A stretch of 10,695 bases of DNA, taken from assembly GCA_022865445.1 (NCBI GenBank), contig JALHSX010000058.1, positions 1 through 10,695 on the forward strand, in the 5' to 3' direction. Made by a program: the position numbers and the translations under genes. Of the stretch, positions 1 to 6,293 are shown in pieces (the stretch's first letter is position 1; the number at the start of each line of letters is the position of its first letter). The DNA is from Thermoplasmata archaeon. GTDB lineage: Archaea > Thermoplasmatota > Thermoplasmata > UBA10834. The notes beneath the pieces are model-generated. The model had not been told where the DNA came from, made no database searches, and worked only from the letters and a program-made list of their open reading frames with translations.

Positions 1-327
1 GGGAAACCCCCGATCATAGAAGGGGATGGCAAGCAGACCAGGGACTTCATACACGCGCGCGACGTGGCGGAGATGCTCGCACTGGTCCTCAGCAAGAAAG
101 GCATCAGCGGCGAGGTCTTCAACTGCGGGAGCGGCGTCTCGACGAGCATCCTGGACCTTGCCAACAGGGCGATCGCAGTGTCCGGTCACGCGCTCAGGCC
201 CGAGTTCACAGCTCCCAGGGTCGGGGACATCAAGGACAGCCTGTCGAACAGCGCGAAGGCGGCAAGACTCCTGGGCTTCAAGCCGAAGATTACTCTCGAC
301 GAGGGGCTTGCAGAGCTGATCAGATAA
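1..327 (+). CDS. NAD-dependent NDP-sugar epimerase/dehydratase, C-terminal part (5' end outside window)
   Basis: This is the last 108 residues of an extended short-chain dehydrogenase/reductase that acts on nucleotide sugars, of the UDP-glucose 4-epimerase (GalE-like) group. Translation is open from base 1 and ends at TAA 325-327. The stretch GDGKQTRDFIHARDVAEML near the start matches the family's GxGxQxRDFxxVxDVA segment, which lines the sugar-nucleotide site. Next comes FNCGSGVSTSILDLA, the usual 'NxGxGxxxSxxxL' segment, and the protein ends with the typical LGFKPKITLDEGL helix, so the C-terminus is complete. The N-terminal Rossmann domain with GxxGxxG and the YxxxK catalytic pair lie outside the window, so the exact reaction (4-epimerase, 4,6-dehydratase or other) cannot be decided. 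Its end overlaps the convergent sugar-nucleotide dehydrogenase by 8 bases; both enzymes fit surface-glycan precursor synthesis. Confidence 0.88.
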   Translation, partial: GKPPIIEGDGKQTRDFIHARDVAEMLALVLSKKGISGEVFNCGSGVSTSILDLANRAIAVSGHALRPEFTAPRVGDIKDSLSNSAKAARLLGFKPKITLDEGLAELIR

Positions 328-1621
328 CCTTCTTACCCACGCCGCGATAGATCATGCCAGCTCTTCGCATCTTCTCCGTATCGAACAAGTTCCTCCCATC
401 GACAACGATGGGCGTCCGCATCAGCTTCTTGAGCGTCGCGGGCGTGAGTGTCTTGTATGCCTTGTGAGAGACCATGAAGATAGCGAGGTCCGCTCCGGCC
501 AGCGCCTTCTTTGCGTCCTTCAGCGTGCTCACTCCCGCTATCTTGTCGAGATAGGGGTCGTGCACTCTGAGCCCCTCGGCGCATTTCAGTGATTCGATCA
601 CAGGTATCGAAGGTGAGTTCCTGGGATCCCCTGAGTCCTGCAGGAACGATGCGCCCATGACTGCGATGACGGAATCCTCGACGCTCCTGCCAGCTGCGCG
701 GAGGGCATCAACGGCGAGGTCGACCACATGGAACGGCATCGAATCGTTGACCGCCCTCGCGGTCGGAATGAGCCTCGGGCTGGACGCCTTCCCGCTCTGG
801 ACGAGCAGCCACGGGTCCTTGGGCAGACAATGGCCGCCGACGCCTGCGCCAGGGATGTGCATGTCCCTGAAGGGACATGTATTGACCAATCTCCTGACCT
901 CAAATGCGTCCGCTCCTAGCTTCTCGGAGACCAGCGCAACCTCGTTCGCGAACGCTATCTGAACATCCCTGTACGCGTTCTCCGCGGTCTTCACGATCTC
1001 CGCTGTGGTGAGATCGGTCGTATGGAGCTTCCCCTTGGTCAGTTTCGAGTAGATGGCCTTGGCTCTTGAAGCGGTCTGCTTGTCCAAGGCACCTATGACT
1101 CTGTCATAGGTCGTGATGTTGTAGAGCAGCCTCCCCGGCATGACTCGCTCAGGGCAGTGCGCGAGCTTGAAATCCTTTCCGAGTTTGAGCCCGCTCTCCC
1201 GCTCGAGCGTTCTTGTCACTATTCCAAGCATGGTGCCGGGAGCCAGGGTCGATTCTACGACCACCATCGTCCCTCTCTGCATGCTCCTGCCTATGCCTGC
1301 GACCGCCTCCTCGAGCCTCGAGTAGTCGGGTCTCTTGTCGGCGTCGATGGGTGTGTCTACGCAGACGAAGATGACGGTTCGGTCCCTGCACGCATCGTAG
1401 GATGTCGTCGCCCTCAGCTTGCCCCTCTTGACGGCTCTAGACAGCATATCGCCGAGGCCGGGCTCATCCCCCTTCAGCGGCAGCTTCCCTCGGTTTATCT
1501 GTGCGACTCGGTCCTCGAGAAGGTCTATTCCGACGACGTCGTAGCCTCTGCTGGCGAGTAGCGCGGAGAGCGGTATGCCCACGTATCCGAGGCCTATGAC
1601 GGCGGTCTTTTCCGGGGCCAT
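320..1621 (-). CDS. Nucleotide-sugar 6-dehydrogenase (UDP-GlcDH / UDP-ManNAcDH family)
   Basis: This cytosolic enzyme oxidises the C6 hydroxyl of a UDP-sugar to a uronate with two NAD+, giving UDP-glucuronate or an N-acetylhexosaminuronate for surface glycans. Numbered from the upstream ATG at 1648, the sequence shows the Rossmann motif GLGYVGIP (19-26), the CPERVMPG segment (165-172), the lysine of TAEIVKTAEN (220) and the active-site GVGGHCLPKDPWLL with catalytic Cys274. The 'VGGHC' part resembles WecC/WbpA enzymes and 'PKDPWLL' resembles UDP-glucose dehydrogenases, so I leave the substrate open. The C-terminal UDP-binding domain is complete. I prefer the start at 1621 (433 residues) because the Rossmann strand begins four residues later and a TATA-like CCTTATGC lies about 27 bases upstream; ATG 1648 (442 residues) is the alternative. 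Neither start has a clear Shine-Dalgarno. The 3' end overlaps the convergent epimerase by 8 bases. Confidence 0.92.
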   Translation of the reverse strand: MAPEKTAVIGLGYVGIPLSALLASRGYDVVGIDLLEDRVAQINRGKLPLKGDEPGLGDMLSRAVKRGKLRATTSYDACRDRTVIFVCVDTPIDADKRPDYSRLEEAVAGIGRSMQRGTMVVVESTLAPGTMLGIVTRTLERESGLKLGKDFKLAHCPERVMPGRLLYNITTYDRVIGALDKQTASRAKAIYSKLTKGKLHTTDLTTAEIVKTAENAYRDVQIAFANEVALVSEKLGADAFEVRRLVNTCPFRDMHIPGAGVGGHCLPKDPWLLVQSGKASSPRLIPTARAVNDSMPFHVVDLAVDALRAAGRSVEDSVIAVMGASFLQDSGDPRNSPSIPVIESLKCAEGLRVHDPYLDKIAGVSTLKDAKKALAGADLAIFMVSHKAYKTLTPATLKKLMRTPIVVDGRNLFDTEKMRRAGMIYRGVGKKVI

Positions 1622-1671
1622 CGAATGCCGATTGGATGTGAAGAGCATAAGGCTTTGCCTGGACAGGAAAC

Positions 1672-1700
1672 AATGAAAAAGGAAATTGTGGAAAAGGGTT
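1672..1700 (-). terminator. T-rich tract after the large surface-protein gene
   Basis: On the minus strand, starting about 25 bases beyond the TAG stop at 1722, the sequence carries runs CCCTTTTCC, ATTTCC and CTTTTTC. Archaeal RNA polymerase commonly terminates at such U-rich tracts without a hairpin. The assignment rests only on base composition and position. The same tract lies upstream of the next minus-strand gene. Confidence 0.4.
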
Positions 1701-1721
1701 TGATACGGTTTCTCCGCCTAT

Positions 1722-4109
1722 CTATGGCGAGGGTGGCGGAGGCTCTACCTTCGGCGTCTCAGCGGGCTTCGGAGCGCCCATCCTACCCTTCAGGAAGGGC
1801 ATGACGATGAGCAACAGGATCATGATGATCAACAGCAGCAGTATGCTGAAGTCGATCGCGCTCATGCCTGCTACGCTCTTGTCCCAGCCGGTCAGTTGGC
1901 CGCCCACAGTGATCGCAGTTGTGTCACTAGACACCGGGCCTGTCACCGGATCGATCAGCGTCGCGGAGATTCCCATCTCAGCGGCGGGCGCGTCATCTGG
2001 TAGCGCGAACTCGACCGTTCCAGCCGGGTCCGTCAATATGAAGTCCATACCGACGGGGTTGTAGTCCGTGGCCACGCGTAGAATGTATGACTTCAGAGGC
2101 TCCATCACATACGCGCCTATCGAGTAGTGCAGCTTCACTGTCTGACCGGGCTTGTAGGTTCCGTCAGCATAGCCGGATTTCTCGACCCATATCTGCAGCT
2201 CGTGGGAGTTCAACATGTCTACCGCTAGGCTTGCGTCAGCATAGCCGCCCGCAGCAGTCGTCATCCACATGTGCACGTAGTAGTGCTGAGGAGCGTTGAC
2301 AGTTGGAACCAACTGAGAGAACGATCCCGTGGTGGCGAATGCCGGAGAATCGGATATGACAAGCATCCCGTTGCTGTCGGTGATCTCGTACATCAGTGTC
2401 CCTGCGCTCGCACCTGTCACGATGTTCCAGTCGAAGACCAAGTCGTCTCCCGGCCTGTAATCGTTCATCTGCGCGGTCAGGGTGATGTCTGCGAAGCGGA
2501 CTTCTGAGTCGTCGCTGCCATCGATCCCGATTCCGTTGTAGTACGCGCTCACTCCGATCTCAATGTCCCCGTAGTAGTCCACTGGTATCGTTGCACTGAC
2601 AGTCGTGTCGGAGGTGTTGCCCCATACCAGGACTCCGGTATCAATCAAGAACGCGTAGCCGAAGTTCGACACCTCGACGACCTTTCCGTTCCAGAGCGGT
2701 GTCAGAGTTGCGACGATGTCATCGCCGCCGTAGTAGCGCTCCTTGTCGAGCTTGACCCATATCTCACCGGTCGACCGCACTTGGAACAGACCGATCGCGG
2801 TCGTCGAGAAGCCTGCCATTGCTATTTTCGCGCTCACGATGTAGGTCCCGTCCGCCGAGGCGTCAACCAGTGTGAATGTGTGTGTAACGTCTCCCTGCAG
2901 GTCCGATGTCAAATTCACCGAGCCGTATGCTAGGATGGCCGTCCCGTTCGCCAGTACTGATATGTCGACAGCGGCTCCAGGCAGAGAATCTCCGCCCAGT
3001 TCGACATTCACCGTTGCGGCAACAGTCTCGCCTGGCATCAATGAGCCCATGTGAGCGAATGCCACACTTCCGCTAAGCATCCCGAATTGCAGAGTGACGC
3101 TGTCAGATGCGGTCCTGGTGCTCTCGTTGGCCCAGTAGGTGATTTCGACATCCAGCCACATCGCGATGTCCGTCGGTATCAGGAATTGCTGTACGCCAGA
3201 CGATCCCGTCAGCGTCGAGTTCAGCCATGTGGCGTTCCCGGATGAGTTGCCCCACATCGCACTGTATGATATGGCCACTCCGGTCGCCTGTGTGAAGGTC
3301 GCTACATCCATGGTCACGTACTGGATGTTGGCGGTCATTCCCGGAAGGTAGTAGTCTCTGTCAGCCCAGACCTCGAAAACATACTTCTGGACGTTGAAAT
3401 GGATGTGGACCATTAACGCATGCGTAGTCGCATCCCTCACGCGCATTGTGTACGTACCATCGGGGAGGTCAGATGCGAGTGTGAAAGCGTATTCCCACCA
3501 GCCCGTCGTGGCTGACTGACCCGTCCAGTTCATGAGTGGCATGGTCACGCCGGTCGCGTTGACCGTGTGCACGTAGAACAGGACAGTCGTGGATGTGGTG
3601 ACAAGCTTCGCAACCACAGCCTGACCTGGGTAATACATGCCGTTGTTAGGGTCTAGCGAGAGACCGATCTTCTTCACGACTATCGTGGTTCTCGCAATCT
3701 CCTCCATGGAGCCGTCACGGTAGACCACGACGTAATACGATGTGAGGTCATCGGTTATCCCGGCATCCGTTGCCAAGGTGAGGTGTCCTGCAGCCGTTGT
3801 GCTGTTGTACCAGCCTACGGCCGGGTCGTTCGAGTTGGTGTGGAAGTGGCTTACAACTCCACCGGTTGTGGTTTGAAGCCGAACCAGTATCGGTTCATCC
3901 GCCCAGACACCCTGGTATTTCACATCTACGATCACGTAGACTGCTTGACCCTGGATATAGGTGTCCTTCAGGTTTCCCGTGTCGTCAGTCGTCTTTACAC
4001 TGCCCGTATAGTCCACTTGTGCGCTCGTAGGGAGCGCCGCGAAAACTACCGCAAGCAGGCTTAGCGCCAGCGCTATACTTAGAATCCTATTTTTCATAGG
4101 CTTTCCCAT
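1722..4109 (-). CDS. Large secreted, membrane-anchored surface protein with about seven Ig/macroglobulin-like modules
   Basis: This 795-residue protein of unknown specific function is probably a structural or adhesive component of the cell envelope. It has an N-terminal signal peptide (basic MGKPMKNR, then a hydrophobic core at about 9-25, with a likely cut near the TSA-Q at 28-31), an all-beta ectodomain, one strong membrane segment (about 753-771), then KGR and a Pro-rich tail ending PPPPSP, so the short tail should face the cytosol. The ectodomain repeats a strand motif Y-x-P-G-x-x-V about every 100 residues, with the glycine at 54, 162, 257, 360, 462, 554 and 655; this is the look of MG2/Ig-like beta-sandwiches. 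Ten N-glycosylation sequons lie between 102 and 498. There are no cysteines or catalytic motifs. The start at 4109 fits a TATA box 28 bases upstream (leaderless mRNA); ATG 4097 is the alternative. The gene seems to be transcribed alone. Confidence 0.85.
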   Translation of the reverse strand: MGKPMKNRILSIALALSLLAVVFAALPTSAQVDYTGSVKTTDDTGNLKDTYIQGQAVYVIVDVKYQGVWADEPILVRLQTTTGGVVSHFHTNSNDPAVGWYNSTTAAGHLTLATDAGITDDLTSYYVVVYRDGSMEEIARTTIVVKKIGLSLDPNNGMYYPGQAVVAKLVTTSTTVLFYVHTVNATGVTMPLMNWTGQSATTGWWEYAFTLASDLPDGTYTMRVRDATTHALMVHIHFNVQKYVFEVWADRDYYLPGMTANIQYVTMDVATFTQATGVAISYSAMWGNSSGNATWLNSTLTGSSGVQQFLIPTDIAMWLDVEITYWANESTRTASDSVTLQFGMLSGSVAFAHMGSLMPGETVAATVNVELGGDSLPGAAVDISVLANGTAILAYGSVNLTSDLQGDVTHTFTLVDASADGTYIVSAKIAMAGFSTTAIGLFQVRSTGEIWVKLDKERYYGGDDIVATLTPLWNGKVVEVSNFGYAFLIDTGVLVWGNTSDTTVSATIPVDYYGDIEIGVSAYYNGIGIDGSDDSEVRFADITLTAQMNDYRPGDDLVFDWNIVTGASAGTLMYEITDSNGMLVISDSPAFATTGSFSQLVPTVNAPQHYYVHMWMTTAAGGYADASLAVDMLNSHELQIWVEKSGYADGTYKPGQTVKLHYSIGAYVMEPLKSYILRVATDYNPVGMDFILTDPAGTVEFALPDDAPAAEMGISATLIDPVTGPVSSDTTAITVGGQLTGWDKSVAGMSAIDFSILLLLIIMILLLIVMPFLKGRMGAPKPAETPKVEPPPPSP

Positions 4110-4130
4110 CCAAGCCCATTAATGGCCTAG

Positions 4131-4149
4131 TATATATATAACTTTTTGT
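4131..4149 (-). promoter_or_regulatory. Archaeal BRE/TATA promoter of the large surface-protein gene
   Basis: Read on the minus strand, the sequence is AAAAAG followed by TTATATATATA (4141 down to 4131), an excellent archaeal BRE plus TATA box. Its centre (about 4137) is 28 bases before the ATG at 4109, which would put the transcription start at or next to the start codon and give a leaderless mRNA. A perfect 10-base palindrome, CCATTAATGG (4116-4125), sits between the TATA box and the start and could be an operator. A weaker TATA-like ATAAATAG lies further upstream near 4187-4194. Confidence 0.7.
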
Positions 4150-4204
4150 ACATTATTGACTGGCCCTGCACAACTGCTGCGAATCTATTTATGGAACTAC
4201 GAAA

Positions 4205-4226
4205 ACGCGCGTCATCACGCGCGCGT
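4205..4226 (-). terminator. GC hairpin plus T-tract after the iscS-like gene
   Basis: Read on the minus strand, ACGCGCG (4226-4220) and CGCGCGT (4211-4205) can pair as a 7-base stem around an 8-base loop, followed directly by TTTTC. Other pairings of the alternating CG runs are possible. It starts about 30 bases after the TGA at 4257 and looks like an intrinsic terminator closing the sulfur operon before the surface-protein promoter. Intrinsic hairpins are less usual in archaea than plain T-tracts, so the hairpin could instead serve mRNA 3'-end stability. Confidence 0.45.
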
Positions 4227-4256
4227 AACCGGATTCGGGAAACAACGATGGCGACT

Positions 4257-5510
4257 TCACTCTTCCGAGTGATGATGGTCTTCTTTCTCCCGATGTCCCG
4301 CGGTCGATCTCATCTCAGCCAGGTTCGCTGGGCTGAAGGGCGACATCGCCCTCAGTTTCTTGATGATCCCCGGGAAGACCCCTAGAACGTAGTCTATGTC
4401 TTCTGCTGTGTTGGCTTTCCCGAGGGTGAACTGCACCGCACTCTGTGCCTCCTCCGTTGGTATCTCGCATGCCAGAAGCACGTGCGAGGGCAGGAGGCTC
4501 TTCGATGTGCACGGAGAGCTCGAGGACACGGATATCCCAGCCATATCAAGATTGAGCAACATCGATTCTCCCTCCACATATCTGAACCTGAAGTTGGCGT
4601 TGTTCGGGAGACGTTTTGTCGGATGGCCGTTCAAGAAAGAGTCATCGATGCCGTCGAGCATCCCAGTTATCAGCTTGTCCCTGAGTTCCTTGAGTCGTTC
4701 GCTCTGCTGCGCCATCTCGTTCCTGGCGATATCCGCTGCAGCTCCGAAGCCCACGATCGCGGGGATGTCCTCCGACCCGGATCTAAGGCCCCGTTCCTGA
4801 CCTCCGCCTTGATTCACGGCCTCGACCCGGGTCCCGTCCCTGACGTAGAGCGCGCCCGCGCCTTTGGGCCCGTACAGATCGTTGGAGGACACGGACAGCA
4901 GGTCGATCCTAGATCTCTGGACGTCGATCGACACCTTCCCCGCGGCCGCGACCGCGTCAACATGGAAGAAGACGTCCTTCTCCTCCAGAAGCTTCCCTAT
5001 CTCGTCTATGGGCTGGAGCGTACCGATCTCGTTGTTAGCGTACATTATTGAAACGAGGGCGGTGTCCTTCCTGACGGCCTTTTCGAGCTTCTCGAGATTC
5101 ACGAAGCCATCTACCGTCGGCGGGATGTAGGTCACCTCGAATCCGTTCTTCTCGAGGTACTTCATGATGTTGAGGACCGAGATATGCTCGATCGCGGAGG
5201 TCACGACGTGCATCCCCTCTCCTTTCATGCGCATCGCGACGCCCTTGATGCCGATGTTGCTCGCCTCGGTCCCGTTCGATGTGAATATGATCTCCTCCTT
5301 GCGCTTCGCGTTGAGTAGAGCGCCCACCTTCGTCCGTGCATCCTCAAGGGCTTTCCTCGGTTCCCTGCCCGCGTTGTGAAGCGATGAAGGGTTGCCGAAC
5401 TTGTCGGAGAAGAACGGCATCATCGCTGCGAGGACTCGCTCATCTACTGGCGATGCCGCCGAGTAGTCCATATAGACCCTTCTCTTGGCTCCGCTCGTCT
5501 GGAATGACAT
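4257..5510 (-). CDS. IscS/NifS-family protein lacking the PLP-binding lysine
   Basis: This is a 417-residue fold-type I aminotransferase-class protein of the cysteine desulfurase family. Recognisable parts are the N-terminal YMDYSAASP (13-21), NGTEASN (79-85), His109 in the position that stacks on PLP, ANNEIG (158-163), HVDAV (183-187), YGPKGAGALYV (213-223), RSGSEDIPAIVGFG (243-256) and the loop with persulfide Cys334 (SSSSPCTSKSLLPSHVL). The motif that is normally S-x-H-K-x-Y-G-P-K-G reads SSNDLYGPKG, so the Schiff-base Lys is Asp211 and the preceding His is Asn210; the Gln after HVDAV is also replaced (Ala188). Archaeoglobus fulgidus IscS is a known case with Asp (Asp199) at this site. Ordinary cysteine desulfuration is therefore doubtful; a sulfur-carrying or scaffold role is my inference. 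The tail is His-rich (HHH at 412-414). The start has GGGGAG six bases upstream. It is last in the operon, 39 bases after dsrE. Confidence 0.9.
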   Translation of the reverse strand: MSFQTSGAKRRVYMDYSAASPVDERVLAAMMPFFSDKFGNPSSLHNAGREPRKALEDARTKVGALLNAKRKEEIIFTSNGTEASNIGIKGVAMRMKGEGMHVVTSAIEHISVLNIMKYLEKNGFEVTYIPPTVDGFVNLEKLEKAVRKDTALVSIMYANNEIGTLQPIDEIGKLLEEKDVFFHVDAVAAAGKVSIDVQRSRIDLLSVSSNDLYGPKGAGALYVRDGTRVEAVNQGGGQERGLRSGSEDIPAIVGFGAAADIARNEMAQQSERLKELRDKLITGMLDGIDDSFLNGHPTKRLPNNANFRFRYVEGESMLLNLDMAGISVSSSSPCTSKSLLPSHVLLACEIPTEEAQSAVQFTLGKANTAEDIDYVLGVFPGIIKKLRAMSPFSPANLAEMRSTAGHREKEDHHHSEE

Positions 5511-5549
5511 CTTCGTCTCCCCTTGTGCGGGATTAATGGTCGGCTCTTC

Positions 5550-5918
5550 CTAAAAGCTTAGCACCGCATCGGCGTCGAGAAGCAGGTAGTTGAGCGTCGC
5601 CGCCCCTACGACCTTCGCTGGGTCTTCGAACTCCTCTGGAGCACCGTTCAATCCGAGCATCTGGCAGCTCTGTCCGCAGATAAGCATCCTGACGCCTTCT
5701 TTGGCTGCCTGGTCCATGACCTGCTTGACGGTCGGGAAGCTCCCGAGCTTGATCTTCTCCGCATTCCCCTTCATGACCACGGTCACGCCTTTGCCGAGGA
5801 AATAGACCGTAGCATCAATGCCCATTGCCCTCGCGGTCGTCGCCAGTATGAACGGCGCGTATAGTCTCTCCGGGGCGTCCGTCCCGGATGTCTGAACATA
5901 TAGTATCTTCTTTGCCAT
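5550..5918 (-). CDS. DsrE/DsrF-family sulfur-relay protein
   Basis: This 122-residue cytosolic protein has the DsrE-like alpha/beta fold. It shows an N-terminal strand KKILYVQTSG, then an alternating helix/strand pattern including TVYFLGKGV (37-45), and RMLICGQSCQMLGL (77-90) with Cys81 and Cys85, in the region where DsrE/TusD proteins carry the persulfide-accepting cysteine. Members accept sulfur from, or pass it to, TusA-type carriers, which is exactly the gene before it. The start is ATG 5918, decided by an AAAGGTGA Shine-Dalgarno five bases upstream; a GTG at 5927 in the same frame would overlap that site and is unlikely. It lies 13 bases after the tusA stop and 39 bases before the iscS-like start, so co-translation in one operon is very likely. 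The exact acceptor is unknown. Confidence 0.86.
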   Translation of the reverse strand: MAKKILYVQTSGTDAPERLYAPFILATTARAMGIDATVYFLGKGVTVVMKGNAEKIKLGSFPTVKQVMDQAAKEGVRMLICGQSCQMLGLNGAPEEFEDPAKVVGAATLNYLLLDADAVLSF

Positions 5919-5923
5919 CGTTG

Positions 5924-5931
5924 TCACCTTT
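5924..5931 (-). promoter_or_regulatory. Shine-Dalgarno that fixes the dsrE start
   Basis: AAAGGTGA on the minus strand complements the anti-SD end of archaeal 16S rRNA and sits five bases before ATG 5918. It abuts the tusA stop codon (5934-5932), as expected for tightly packed operon genes, and rules against the in-frame GTG at 5927. Confidence 0.75.
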
Positions 5932-6186
5932 CTACTTCGTTCTCTTGATCAGGAATCTGAAACCGTCCTTAACCTTCTCTATCGAGATCAGTTCCTGACC
6001 TGCGTGTTTCGCCCAGCTCCTGATGTCAGATTCAGATGCTGGGTCGTCTGCAAGGACCTCCAATACTTGTCCTATGGGGATCAAGGAAATCTCTTCTCTC
6101 GTTCGGAGCACCGGCACGGGACAATAGAGGCCGATGCAATCCAAGGTCTTGGCGGGTTGGGGGAATGTGTCGCCTTTTTCGACCAA
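5932..6186 (-). CDS. tusA: TusA-family sulfur carrier protein
   Basis: This 84-residue cytosolic protein is a complete TusA/SirA-like domain. The hallmark is LDCIGLYCPVPVLRT at 15-29, where Cys22 of the CPxP motif is the persulfide-carrying residue. It is followed by the helix EEISLIPIGQ, the strand VLEVLADDPASESDI (typical 'aDDpa...DI' signature) and the C-terminal SWAKHAG...FRFLIKR segment. TusA proteins receive sulfane sulfur from a desulfurase or rhodanese and hand it to DsrE/TusD-type partners, tRNA thiolation or cofactor synthesis. The only available start is TTG 6186, since an in-frame stop lies 40 bases upstream and no ATG or GTG intervenes; AGGAG lies nine bases before it. The gene stands 107 bases after larC and 13 before dsrE. 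The destination of the sulfur is not shown by the sequence. Confidence 0.92.
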   Translation of the reverse strand: MVEKGDTFPQPAKTLDCIGLYCPVPVLRTREEISLIPIGQVLEVLADDPASESDIRSWAKHAGQELISIEKVKDGFRFLIKRTK

Positions 6187-6293
6187 GTTAGAACGCTCCT
6201 GAAGTCGTTGTAGCAGACGACCCTTTCATCTTGAACGATGTTACAAATCCCTCATTCGTTGGATATACCTTGTGCCTTCGTCGTTAGGTCGGT

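Noticed and set aside
4146..4385. Small plus-strand reading frame starting in the gap at 4110-4256
   Set aside because: More than half overlaps the 3' end of the iscS-like gene, it is Arg-rich and unstructured, and the non-overlapping part is better explained as promoter and terminator.
4878..4896. Lys216 of YGPKG as the PLP-binding lysine of the IscS-like protein
   Set aside because: This lysine is the separately conserved one in GPKG; the aldimine lysine lies five residues earlier, directly before the hydrophobic residue and Tyr, where Asp211 stands.
4482..5051. 189-residue plus-strand reading frame
   Set aside because: Antisense to the conserved iscS-like coding sequence, with no domain and no ribosome binding site.
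6187..6293. A LarC2 fragment or small RNA between larC and tusA
   Set aside because: The gap is only 107 bases, all useful frames are stopped, and I see no stable fold; a weak TATA-like GGTATATCC near 6263-6271 is too poor to call a promoter.
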